From contig NZ_JACCHQ010000028.1 in the NCBI RefSeq assembly GCF_016031655.1, positions 1 to 64,000 on the forward strand: a DNA stretch of 64,000 bases. The letters run 5' to 3'. This DNA is from Bradyrhizobium glycinis (lineage in GTDB: Bacteria > Pseudomonadota > Alphaproteobacteria > Rhizobiales > Xanthobacteraceae). Both the position numbers and the translations under genes were made by a program. Below the pieces are notes generated by a model. The model worked only from the letters and a program-made list of their open reading frames with translations, was not told the origin of the DNA and searched no databases. Shown here piece after piece: positions 41,909 to 49,960 of the stretch; within the stretch, counting starts at the first letter, position 1; each line of letters opens with the position of its first letter.

Positions 41909-42982
41909 CTAGTATCCCGCCCGCGTGTTGCCGTAACCCGCGGGCGCCGCCGCATTCGCATCGAGCAGCCAGCGTGCGCGCGGCTGCGCGTCCATGGTGT
42001 CTGTCATACCCAGCGCGAGGCGCTCGGCGCCGGCCCAGGCGATCATGGCGCCATTGTCGGTGCAAAGCGCGGGCGGTGGCATGATCAGCTGCGTCCCGGC
42101 CTGCCTCGCGACATCGTCAAGCGCGCCGCGGATCGCCTGATTGGCGGCGACGCCGCCGGCGGCGACCAGCGCGCGCGGCGCGCCGAACTTTTCGCGGAAA
42201 AGCCTGAGGCCGACGCTCAGCCGGTCGGCCGTTGAATCGAGCACGGCGGCCTGGAAGCTCGCGCAGAGATCGCTGATATCCTGCGGCGTGAGCTCGGCCA
42301 GCCGGCTCGCTTCCGTGCGCACCGCCGTCTTTAGTCCCGACAGCGAGAAATTGGCATCGGGGCGCCCCTGCATCGGCCGCGGAAGCGCAAACCGCGTGGC
42401 ATCGCCGCCTGCCGCCGCGCGCTCGACCTGCGGGCCGCCGGGATAGGGCAGGCCCAGCATCTTCGCAACCTTGTCGAAGGCCTCGCCGATGGCGTCGTCG
42501 ACCGTGGTGCCGAGCCGCACATATTGGCTGACGCCGGTGACCGCGACGATCTGGGTATGACCGCCGGAGGCAAGGAAGAGGCAATAGGGAAATTCGATGC
42601 CGTCGGTGAGGCGCGGCGTCAGCGCATGCGCTTCGAGATGGTTCACCGCGACCAGCGGCGTGTCGTGCACCATCGCGATCGCCTTCGCGGTGGTGAGCCC
42701 GACGATGACGCCGCCGATCAGCCCGGGCCCCGCGGCTGCCGCGACGCCGTCGAGCTCGGCATAATCGATGCCGGCCTCGTTCATGGCGCGGTCGATGATC
42801 CCGTCGAGCACGTCGACATGCGCGCGCGCGGCGATCTCCGGCACCACACCGCCAAAGCGGGCGTGCTCCTCGATCTGCGACCGCACGATATTGGACAGGA
42901 TCCTGCCCTTGCCATCGGCCGCGCGTTCGATCACGGCCGCGGCGGTCTCGTCGCAGGTGGTTTCGATGCCCAGCACCAGCAT
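41909..42982 (-). CDS. tsaD: tRNA N6-adenosine threonylcarbamoyltransferase
   Basis: A 357-residue Kae1/TsaD protein that transfers threonylcarbamoyl to A37 of ANN-decoding tRNAs with TsaB and TsaE. It starts MLVLGIETTCDETAAAVIE; the metal site HLEAHAL and the nucleotide motifs LASGGHTQIV and GGVAANQAIR are intact. ATG at 42982 is the family start; an upstream TTG at 43000 with AAGGG before it would add six residues and is possible. It heads the tsaD-gpsA-EVE operon and is divergent from hemD. Confidence 0.95.
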   Translation of the reverse strand: MLVLGIETTCDETAAAVIERAADGKGRILSNIVRSQIEEHARFGGVVPEIAARAHVDVLDGIIDRAMNEAGIDYAELDGVAAAAGPGLIGGVIVGLTTAKAIAMVHDTPLVAVNHLEAHALTPRLTDGIEFPYCLFLASGGHTQIVAVTGVSQYVRLGTTVDDAIGEAFDKVAKMLGLPYPGGPQVERAAAGGDATRFALPRPMQGRPDANFSLSGLKTAVRTEASRLAELTPQDISDLCASFQAAVLDSTADRLSVGLRLFREKFGAPRALVAAGGVAANQAIRGALDDVARQAGTQLIMPPPALCTDNGAMIAWAGAERLALGMTDTMDAQPRARWLLDANAAAPAGYGNTRAGY

Positions 42983-43133
42983 TGGCGAATTGTTATCCAA
43001 TTTGCGCCCTTGCGCTCATCCGTAAAGCAGAGTTCTGGTACGTCCGGTAGCATCCCGGGGTCGGCTTGCGCAATCGTCACGCGCGGCCGTTCTGGTCAAT
43101 GCGTCACCGCCAAATGGTCCGGGAACAGCAGCG

Positions 43134-43880
43134 ATGTCCATTCTTGTCACACGGCCGCATCCCTACAATGCGGCGACGGCGGACCATCTGCGCGCGCGCG
43201 GGCATACGGTGCTGCTTGCGCCGGCGCTCAAGCTCGAGCCGGTCGCCTTCCTCGGCGAGAGCGAAGCTTCCTTTGATGCCGTTCTCGTCACCTCGGCCAA
43301 CGCGATCCGCGCCGTGGCGCCGCAATTGCCGGACCTCGGTCTGTTGCAGCTGCCGTTGTTCGCGGTCGGCGAGCATACGGCTGCTGCGGCGCGCGAGGCC
43401 GGTTTTGCCGAGGTGATCGTCGCCGGGGGCGACGCCGCGTCCTTGCGTGACAAGGTGATGCAGAGCGCGCGCGACAAGGTGCTGAAGAAAAACAGCACGC
43501 TATTGTATCTCGCGGGCGCGGATCTGTCGCGCGATCTCGGCGGCGAGCTCGGCGCGGAAGGTTTCCGCGTGGTGACGCAGACGACCTACCGCATGGCGGC
43601 TGTGAAGCATCTGCCGCGCGAGGTCTGCGAAGGCTTTGCCGCCCATGGGATCGAGGCGGTGCTGCACTACTCCCGGCGCAGCGCATGTGCGTTCCTCGAT
43701 GCGGCGCGGGACGAAGGTGTCGAAATTTCGGCGCTGGCGATCCCGCATTGCTGCCTGTCCGAGACGGTTGCGGGCGTGCTGCGCGATGCCGGCGCGTCAC
43801 AGGTTCTGGTAGCGGCAACGCCGGACGAAACTGCCTTGTTCGACACCTTGGAGCGTGCGTTGCGGACCCGTTTGGCGTAA
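43134..43880 (+). CDS. hemD: Uroporphyrinogen-III synthase
   Basis: A 248-residue protein in the two-lobed HemD fold: SILVTRPHPYNAATADHLRARGH at the start, DAVLVTSANAIRAVA, and YSRRSACAFLDAARDEGVEI plus LVAATPDETALFDTLE near the end. It closes and isomerises hydroxymethylbilane to uroporphyrinogen III for heme, siroheme and cobalamin. Homology within HemD is weak in general, but order and neighbours agree: it is followed by a mitofilin gene and a HemY_N gene. The usual partner hemC is not present on either side. Confidence 0.87.
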   Translation: MSILVTRPHPYNAATADHLRARGHTVLLAPALKLEPVAFLGESEASFDAVLVTSANAIRAVAPQLPDLGLLQLPLFAVGEHTAAAAREAGFAEVIVAGGDAASLRDKVMQSARDKVLKKNSTLLYLAGADLSRDLGGELGAEGFRVVTQTTYRMAAVKHLPREVCEGFAAHGIEAVLHYSRRSACAFLDAARDEGVEISALAIPHCCLSETVAGVLRDAGASQVLVAATPDETALFDTLERALRTRLA

Positions 43881-43956
43881 AGGTCGAGCCGAATCCGACG
43901 CAATCTGATCCACCCAAGGATCTATGCAACGTATGGAAGTGTGAGGAACCGTCACG

Positions 43957-45177
43957 ATGGCCGACGACAAGCCTGAAGACGCTGGATTGGCGCCCGATCC
44001 GGGTCGTGCCAAGCGCGCCCCGCCCACCATCGACCTCGAGGCGACGGAAGTCTCGACCCAGCCGCAGCAGGTCGCGGGCGAGCCCGAGGCATCCGAGCAT
44101 GTCGCGCAGGAGCAGGCCAGGGTGGAAGAGCCCGGCTCGGAAGAGGTCAGGGCCGAGCCTCAGTCCGAATCGGCAGAGCAGCAGGCCTCCGCGGCGGCGC
44201 CTGGATCGGCGCCGATTTCCGCTTGGGTCATTGCGCCGTTCTCCGGCGCTGTCGCAGCTGCGGTCGTGATCGCAGTCGGCTGGATGCTGGGCTGGCCGGC
44301 GGTGCAAGCCCCGCCGGCCGCCCCGCAGGTCGCCAGTGCGACCGTCGATGCGCTGAGCGGGCGCGTTGCCGCGGTCGAAGCCAGGGCCGCGAGGCCCGCT
44401 GCCGATCCGGCCCAAGTCGCGCGGATCGACGCGTTGGAGAAAGCGGCGAGCGCGCTGCGCGGCGACATCGCCAATTTGCGTGCACAATTGGACAAGACCG
44501 CGAGCGCGCTGAACGATGCGAAATCCGCAGCCCCGAGTGCCGCGCCCGATCTTGCCGCCCTCACCGACCGCGTCGTTCAGCTCGAGCGCGCCAGCAAGGC
44601 CGAGCGTGCGGAGCTTGCGCAGCAAGGCGAGAAGATCGCCGAGGCCAAGACGATGGACGACAAGCCGCTCCGCTATGTGGTGGCGGCGTCCCTGCTCGAC
44701 GTTGCCGTTCGCCACGGCGATCCCTATCGATCGCAACTGGCCGCGGCGCGGTCACTGACGGCGAAGCCCGACATGCTCAAACCGCTCGAGGTGTTTGCAT
44801 CGTCCGGCATCCCGACGGCAGCGGCGCTGAGCCGCGAGCTCCTCAACATCGTGCCGAAGCTTTCGCCGCCGGCTGAAGCTCCGTCGAGCGAGGCCGGCAT
44901 TGTCGAGCGTCTCCAGGCGGGCGCGTCGAAGCTCGTGCGGATCGAGCGCACCGATGGTGTTGGCAACGATCGCGGCGCCATCGTGACGCGCGTGACGGCG
45001 GCGGCGCTCCGCAGCGATTTCGCCGAGGCGCGGCGCGAGCTGAAGACGCTGCCCGAGGCTGATCGCGCCGCGGCGCAGGCCTGGCTCGACAAGGCCGATG
45101 CCCGCGATGCCGCGCTCGCTGCGTCCCGCAAATTCGCCGACGATGCCATGGCGGATCTCGCCAAGTCTGCTCAATAA
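43957..45177 (+). CDS. Mitofilin-type inner membrane protein (alphaproteobacterial Mic60)
   Basis: A 406-residue protein. An acidic, Pro/Glu-rich cytoplasmic tail (1-87) precedes one transmembrane helix (about 89-115, WVIAPFSGAVAAAVVIAVGWM). A long coiled coil follows (about 128-228, with repeated Ala, Glu and Lys heptads), and the C-terminal mitofilin region (PLRYVVAASLLDVAVRHGDPY... FAEARRELKTLPEADRAAAQAW). Mitochondrial Mic60 shapes crista junctions; alphaproteobacterial homologues bend membranes, as reported for photosynthetic species. It lies between hemD and hemY-like genes, the context in which these proteins were recognised. Confidence 0.88.
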   Translation: MADDKPEDAGLAPDPGRAKRAPPTIDLEATEVSTQPQQVAGEPEASEHVAQEQARVEEPGSEEVRAEPQSESAEQQASAAAPGSAPISAWVIAPFSGAVAAAVVIAVGWMLGWPAVQAPPAAPQVASATVDALSGRVAAVEARAARPAADPAQVARIDALEKAASALRGDIANLRAQLDKTASALNDAKSAAPSAAPDLAALTDRVVQLERASKAERAELAQQGEKIAEAKTMDDKPLRYVVAASLLDVAVRHGDPYRSQLAAARSLTAKPDMLKPLEVFASSGIPTAAALSRELLNIVPKLSPPAEAPSSEAGIVERLQAGASKLVRIERTDGVGNDRGAIVTRVTAAALRSDFAEARRELKTLPEADRAAAQAWLDKADARDAALAASRKFADDAMADLAKSAQ

Positions 45178-45212
45178 GATTCGCGCAACAAGCGGCGCGT
45201 AAAGGGATCGCC

Positions 45213-47006
45213 ATGCTTCGCATCGTCCTGTTTCTCGTGTTGATCGCATTGGCGGCGGCCGGGGCGGCCTGGATTGCCGACCAGCCCGGCGATCTCGTCC
45301 TGACCGCGGGCGGCTTTCGCATCTCGACGACGTTGCCGAGGTTCGTGTTCTTGCTCGGGCTCTTTGCCGTCGCCGTGGTGCTGGTCTGGAGCATCCTGAC
45401 GACGATCTGGCGCATGCCAGGGCGCTTGCGCCGCCGGCGCCACGAAAAGCGCCATGCCCGCGGCCGTCATGCCATCACCCATGGCCTGCTCGCGATCGGC
45501 CACGGCGATTCCGCGCTCGCGCGCCGGCACGCCGAGGCGGCCCGGCGGCATGCGCCGAACGATCCGCTCGCGCTGCTCTTGCACGCGCAGTCGGCGCAGC
45601 TCGAGGGCAACCGCGACGAGGCGCAGCGCGTCTTCCGCGCCATGGCCGAACGCGAGGATACGCGGCTGCTCGGCCTGCGCGGTCTCTTCATCGAGGCGCA
45701 ACGCGCAGACGATGCGGTCGTCGCCGTGATGATCGCGGAGGAAGCGATCAAGCTGTCGCCGTCCGCGACCTGGGCCTCGCACGCGGTGCTCGGCTTCCGC
45801 TGCGCGCGCGGCGATTGGAGCGGCGCGCTCGCGATCCTCGATTCGAATCTGTCCGCGGGCCTGATCGACAAGCGGACCTATCGCCGGCAGCGCGGCGTGC
45901 TGCTCACCGCGCGCGCACTGGAGTTGGAAACGATAGACCGCGACGTCGCGCGCGAGAGCGTGATGGAAGCGGTTAAGCTCGCACCGACCCTGGTGCCGGC
46001 GGCCGTGCTGGCGGCAAAATTCGAGAGCGAGGCGCATCAGGTGCGCCGCGCCATGAAGCTGGTGGAGGCCGCCTGGCTCGCCAATCCGCATCCCGATCTC
46101 GCGGACGCCTATGCGCATGTGAAGCTCGGCGATACCGCATGGCACCGCTTGCAGCGGGTGGAAACTCTCGCCGCGAAGACCCCCGCCGACAAGCCCGGTT
46201 ATGACGAAGGGCAGCTCGCGATCGCGCGCGCTGCGATCGAGGCCTCGGAGTTTGCCCGCGCGCGCGAGGTGCTCGTGCCTTATCTCAAGGACCCGACCCA
46301 GCGCGTCGCGCTGCTGATGACCGAGCTCGAGCGCACCGAGCATGGTGACGGCGGCCGCGCCCGCGCTTGGACCTTGCGTGCGGTGCGCGCCCGGCTCGAT
46401 CCCGCCTGGACCGCGGACGGCTATGTCAGCGACCGCTGGCGTCCGGTCTCCCCGGTCACCGGGCGTCTCGATGCGTTCCAATGGCAGGCGCCGGTCGCAA
46501 GCCTGCCCTCGGACAAGGGCCCCACGCTCGAATCTTCGGCCTTCGAGGAAGCCATGCTGGCGGCGCCGCCGCCGAAGCGGGTGACCGCCGCGCCCAGCGA
46601 AGCCGCGGCGGAACCGCCGGAGGTGGTCCCGGCGCCGGCACCGGCTGCGCAGGACAATTCACCCCCTCAGGCCAAGGACGTCGCGAAGGAGGCTGCCAAG
46701 GCCAAGGAGACTGTGGAGCAAGCTGCGAAGGACGCCGAGCCGGCCGTGACGCCCGCCGAGCCGGCGAACCCGGCTCCGGCGCCCGCCGAATCATCGTCGC
46801 CGGCCGCGACACCGGTGTTTCGGACCAGGGCCGACCTCGGTAAGCCCGCCTCGGCGCCGATCCAGACCGTCATCCCCATCGTCCGTGCACCCGATGATCC
46901 CGGGATCGATGACGACGGTCCAAGCGATGAATTTACGGAACAAATCGGCACGCCCAAAGCCCAGGCGGGCGGCTGGCGCGGATTCTGGTCCCGCTGGGGC
47001 GCGTGA
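45213..47006 (+). CDS. HemY N-terminal-domain (TPR) membrane protein
   Basis: A 597-residue protein. Two N-terminal transmembrane helices (about 2-22 and 43-64) are separated by ADQPGDLVLTAGGFRISTTL, the HemY_N signature. Repeated TPR-like helices follow (about 85-400). Residues 440-570 are a low-complexity Ala/Pro/Glu tail, ending in an ordered piece (GWRGFWSRWGA). It is unrelated to the protoporphyrinogen oxidase also called HemY; the role in heme metabolism rests on genetic linkage, as here downstream of hemD. It is the last gene of the hemD operon. Confidence 0.87.
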   Translation: MLRIVLFLVLIALAAAGAAWIADQPGDLVLTAGGFRISTTLPRFVFLLGLFAVAVVLVWSILTTIWRMPGRLRRRRHEKRHARGRHAITHGLLAIGHGDSALARRHAEAARRHAPNDPLALLLHAQSAQLEGNRDEAQRVFRAMAEREDTRLLGLRGLFIEAQRADDAVVAVMIAEEAIKLSPSATWASHAVLGFRCARGDWSGALAILDSNLSAGLIDKRTYRRQRGVLLTARALELETIDRDVARESVMEAVKLAPTLVPAAVLAAKFESEAHQVRRAMKLVEAAWLANPHPDLADAYAHVKLGDTAWHRLQRVETLAAKTPADKPGYDEGQLAIARAAIEASEFARAREVLVPYLKDPTQRVALLMTELERTEHGDGGRARAWTLRAVRARLDPAWTADGYVSDRWRPVSPVTGRLDAFQWQAPVASLPSDKGPTLESSAFEEAMLAAPPPKRVTAAPSEAAAEPPEVVPAPAPAAQDNSPPQAKDVAKEAAKAKETVEQAAKDAEPAVTPAEPANPAPAPAESSSPAATPVFRTRADLGKPASAPIQTVIPIVRAPDDPGIDDDGPSDEFTEQIGTPKAQAGGWRGFWSRWGA

Positions 47007-47105
47007 GCCGCATTTCGCCTCCCGCTTGTCCTTGCCAATTCAGGCCATGCCCGATATCAGGAGCGCGCGTATCGGGGCCGGCATTGCCTTGGTCCCGGCA
47101 GGTTC

Positions 47106-47181
47106 GCCGCAATAGCTCAGTCGGTAGAGCACGTCATTCGTAATGACGGGGTCGGGGGTTCGAATCCCTCTTGCGGCACCA
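47106..47181 (+). tRNA. tRNA-Thr (anticodon CGT)
   Basis: Acceptor GCCGCAA / TTGCGGC, D-arm TAGCTCAGTCGGTAGAGCA, anticodon loop TTCGTAA, T-arm GGGGGTTCGAATCCCTC, discriminator A and encoded CCA. It reads ACG codons. Confidence 0.97.
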
Positions 47182-47327
47182 GCAGTTAGCCTCATCCGAT
47201 CCCTCAAGCGCTCCGAGCCACCAGGACATCAGCCTGCATCAGGGCTCGCTCGGCTGCGTGATCGCGATCACATAACCGCAGACATGGCTCCCCTAACCTC
47301 CGTCACGCCAACACGGGGAGACTTCAC

Positions 47328-47726
47328 ATGCGCAAGATCATTCTGATTGCCGCCATGCTCCTGGCTTCTGCCTCCGCCCAGGCAGGCGGCTCCCGCGGTC
47401 TGTCGCTGGCCGCGGCAGGCGAACAAACCTCCACTGCGCAAACCACGACATCGGCGAGCCCCATGACGACGCAGGTGAGCGAAGCCGCGCCGGCCGCCGA
47501 GGCTCAGAAATATCATGATCGTCCGCCGGCGGTGTCGCTCTCAGCGCCAACTGCAGCGGCCGCTCCGACCGCGACCGCACCCACGACGGCGTCCGCGCCG
47601 GTCACGACGACCAAGCCCGCCACCAAGACCACGGCAAAGGCGGACAAGCCGAAGCCCAAGCCCAAGCGCAGCTGGACAGAGCGCCGCATCATCAGCGAGC
47701 TGCATCGCCACGGCATCTATTGGTGA
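47328..47726 (+). CDS. Secreted Thr/Ala-rich protein with basic HGIYW tail
   Basis: A 132-residue protein. Residues 1-19 are a signal peptide (MRKIILIAAMLLASASAQA). The middle (20-100) is low complexity, rich in Thr, Ala and Pro. The end is strongly basic and ordered-looking: KPKPKPKRSWTERRIISEL then HRHGIYW. ATG at 47328 follows GGGGAG. No family is recognised; the conserved-looking tail may be the functional part, for instance a binding or anchoring motif. It lies alone between tRNA-Thr and a repeat. Confidence 0.8.
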   Translation: MRKIILIAAMLLASASAQAGGSRGLSLAAAGEQTSTAQTTTSASPMTTQVSEAAPAAEAQKYHDRPPAVSLSAPTAAAAPTATAPTTASAPVTTTKPATKTTAKADKPKPKPKRSWTERRIISELHRHGIYW

Positions 47727-47751
47727 GCCGTAGACTGTACCCCGATCTCGC

Positions 47752-47836
47752 CGTCATGCCCGGGCTTGACCCGGGCATCCACGTCTTTGCGCCTGATCCA
47801 AAAACGTGGATGGCCGGGACAAGCCCGGCCATGACG
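47752..47836. repeat. CGTCATGCCCGGGC palindromic repeat
   Basis: CGTCATGCCCGGGCTTGACC and its inverted end GCCCGGCCATGACG, with an inner CCACGT.TTTG / AAAACGTGG pair. It is a variant of the main repeat family and lies between convergent genes. Confidence 0.85.
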
Positions 47837-47858
47837 CAAGAGTTTGGATCTGGAGCGC

Positions 47859-48914
47859 TTACTGCGAGACCGTCTGCACCACGCTCGAGATCGGGCGCGT
47901 GTTGGTGCCCGCGGTCGGCACCTTCATGTCCTTCATCAGCGCCTCGTCATATTCCGGCAGCGTCTGGAGGCTCGTCTTGGCCTTCATCTGCACGACCTTG
48001 TAACCGCCGGCCTTAAGCCGCGCGAGCAGTGTCGGCAGGGCGAGGCCCGTGTTCTTCTGGAAGTCGTGCATCAGGATGATGCCCTTGCCGAGCTTGTCCA
48101 GCCTCGTCATCACGGTCTCGACGATCTTCTCCGGCGTCGCGCCCTTCCTGAAGTCGAAGGAGTCGATTTCGGTCGAGAACATCGCGACGTTGCGGGTGCC
48201 GAAATAGCTCACCATCGCGGGATTGTGCTGAAGCTGCGGGAAACGGAAGAACGGCGCCGGGTTGGTGCCGAGCGCGAACCGCACTGCGCTGAAGCCCTTC
48301 TCAACCTCGTCCTTGACTTGCTGCTCGGTCAACTTCTTGCTGTTCAGATTGACATGCGACCAGGTGTGCGTGCCCACCGTGTGGCCCTGGGCCAGCACCT
48401 GCTTCAGGATCTCCGGATGGTAGGTCGCGTGCTTTCCGACCGAGAAGAACAGGCCCTTGGTGCATTCGTCCGCGAGCGCCTTCAGCACGGTGGGCGTGTT
48501 GACCGGCCACGGACCATCGTCGAACGTCAGCACGACCTCCTTCTCGATCAGGAAGTCGAACTGCTTGAAGTGCTCGAAGCCGAAGCCGGGGCCGCCCGTC
48601 GTGTCGATCTCGACGACGCGGGACACACCCAACGCGTTCGGATTGGCGCAGGCCTGCTTCGGCTGCATCGGCATGACCGGCATGGGGGCAGGTGCCGGCG
48701 CGGCTGCGGCCGGCTTAGCCGCGACGGCCGCGGTGGTCTCGACGTCGTCCTTTGCGGCGAGCTTCGCCTGTGCCGGCAATGGGTCGGCGGCACGGGCGGC
48801 AACTGTCTTGGGAGCGCCCTGGTCGGCGCGCGCGGAATAATAAAACCAACCGCCGGCGGCGATCACGACCGCCGCAACTACACTGGCCAACATCAGGCCC
48901 AACGCATTACGCAT
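47859..48914 (-). CDS. Polysaccharide deacetylase (NodB homology domain)
   Basis: A 351-residue protein with an N-terminal membrane anchor (about 5-30), an Ala/Pro linker and a carbohydrate esterase family 4 domain. Motifs: TFDDGPW (metal Asp and catalytic Asp), HTWSH (metal His pair), FFRFPQ (catalytic Arg region) and IILMHDF. It would remove N- or O-acetyl groups from envelope glycans such as peptidoglycan or a chitin-like polymer. ATG at 48914 follows GGAAAGAG; an in-frame upstream start at 48929 is less likely. No nod genes are nearby, so a Nod-factor role is not supported. Confidence 0.9.
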   Translation of the reverse strand: MRNALGLMLASVVAAVVIAAGGWFYYSARADQGAPKTVAARAADPLPAQAKLAAKDDVETTAAVAAKPAAAAPAPAPMPVMPMQPKQACANPNALGVSRVVEIDTTGGPGFGFEHFKQFDFLIEKEVVLTFDDGPWPVNTPTVLKALADECTKGLFFSVGKHATYHPEILKQVLAQGHTVGTHTWSHVNLNSKKLTEQQVKDEVEKGFSAVRFALGTNPAPFFRFPQLQHNPAMVSYFGTRNVAMFSTEIDSFDFRKGATPEKIVETVMTRLDKLGKGIILMHDFQKNTGLALPTLLARLKAGGYKVVQMKAKTSLQTLPEYDEALMKDMKVPTAGTNTRPISSVVQTVSQ

Positions 48915-49043
48915 CGCTACTCTTTCCAATTACGCAACCAAACCGGCGGAATTTCCCGCGCGACGAGCCATTAATGCGAAGTAAGAGTTAACGTGACACC
49001 AACACGACAGCGGTTGCGGAGGAATTTCAGCGGGCTGCGCCTA

Positions 49044-49089
49044 AGTGACTGAGATCACAGAGGGTAGGTCTCCCGTGAGCGTCATCACA
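49044..49089 (+). promoter_or_regulatory. Tandem GTGA-N6-TCAC sites (CRP-like)
   Basis: AGTGA-CTGAGA-TCACA at 49044-49059 and CGTGA-GCGTCA-TCACA at 49074-49089; both have perfect GTGA/TCAC arms with a six-base spacer and start exactly 30 bases apart. They lie about 80 and 110 bases before the gene at 49167 and 130-175 bases before the divergent deacetylase. Confidence 0.55.
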
Positions 49090-49166
49090 GTGGAAACGGT
49101 TTTGCCGGAGCATCGTAGCTCCCATCGATAACGGGCCCGCTGTGGCGGTGCCAATGGGAGCTTCAA

Positions 49167-49460
49167 ATGACCAAGTCGTTTACCAGCAAGATCCGCGACA
49201 CCAGCCTGGCCCTGGGCTTTGCCGCCATCGTCTCGATCGCCTCGACGGATACGAGCTTCGCCTTCTCGGCCGAGGCGCAGCAGATGTGCACGGGCGATGC
49301 CTTCCGTCTCTGCTCGGCGGAGATCCCCAATATCCCGAAGATCACCGCGTGCATGATCAAGCATCGCTCGGACCTCAGCGCCGGGTGCCGCGCGGTGATG
49401 GACAAGGACCTCGCCAAGGGCGCCTCGCGCAAGGTCGCTGACGCTCAAGACAAGCAGTAA
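49167..49460 (+). CDS. Small secreted four-cysteine protein (larger paralogue)
   Basis: A 97-residue protein with a signal peptide (about 1-33, KIRDTSLALGFAAIVSIAS...SFAF). The mature part has four cysteines spaced C-x7-C-x12-C-x11-C (MCTGDAFRLC, TACMIKHRSDLSAGC), which resembles the Cys-rich repeat of Golgi-glycoprotein-1 type proteins. It probably forms two disulfides in the periplasm. The protein at 49632 has the same pattern. Two CRP-like sites lie upstream. Function unknown. Confidence 0.8.
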   Translation: MTKSFTSKIRDTSLALGFAAIVSIASTDTSFAFSAEAQQMCTGDAFRLCSAEIPNIPKITACMIKHRSDLSAGCRAVMDKDLAKGASRKVADAQDKQ

Positions 49461-49631
49461 GAGAGCGGCAGCAACGCCGCGACCGTTGCGTCAGTGAGCT
49501 CCTCCGCGATGTGCCCCGGCGTCAAAGCCGGGGCCAAGCGGCATGTGGTTGCGAGCAACAAAGCCGTTGCAGCCCTGGGATCGTCGCACTAGCTTCGCCC
49601 GCACATTCTTTGGCGTAAGAGGCATTCCGCG

Positions 49632-49847
49632 ATGACCAGATTTCTTTTCATCATTCCTTTGCTCTTGTGCGCTTCGGCTGCATCCGCGCAACAGCAGCCC
49701 GGCCATGATGCCTGCGCGCGCGATGTCAGCCGCTTCTGCCGCGCCGTGATGAACAATGGCGACGGTGCCGTGCTCGCCTGCCTGAAGCAGAACCGCACCC
49801 GCCTCAGCAAGGGCTGCGATAAGGTGCTGACGGATCACGGGCAGTGA
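49632..49847 (+). CDS. Small secreted four-cysteine protein (smaller paralogue)
   Basis: A 71-residue protein. Residues 1-20 are a signal peptide (MTRFLFIIPLLLCASAASAQ). Mature cysteines follow C-x7-C-x13-C-x11-C (ACARDVSRFC, LACLKQNRTRLSKGC), the same scaffold as the protein at 49167, with the shared end S-x-GC-x2-V. The two genes are 171 bases apart on the same strand and look like an old tandem duplication. Function unknown. Confidence 0.8.
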   Translation: MTRFLFIIPLLLCASAASAQQQPGHDACARDVSRFCRAVMNNGDGAVLACLKQNRTRLSKGCDKVLTDHGQ

Positions 49848-49849
49848 TC

Positions 49850-49954
49850 GTCATTCCGGGGCGCGCGAAGCGCGAACCCGGAATCCATCAAACGACAAGG
49901 TTCTGAGATAAATGGATTGCGGGTTCGCGCCTGACGGCGCGCCCCGGAATGACG
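49850..49954. repeat. CGTCATTCCGGGG palindromic repeat
   Basis: CGTCATTCCGGGGCGCGCG... to ...CGCGCCCCGGAATGACG with inner ATCCAT / ATGGATT arms. Same family as 2268-2362. It lies between convergent genes. Confidence 0.88.
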
Positions 49955-49960
49955 AGAGAC

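Noticed and set aside
43288..44736. 482-codon minus-strand frame across hemD and mic60
   Set aside because: Antisense to two well-supported genes, no motif, low complexity.
47859..48914. Nodulation role for the NodB-domain deacetylase
   Set aside because: It has a membrane anchor and no other nod genes or nod box nearby; it fits a cell-envelope CE4 enzyme better.
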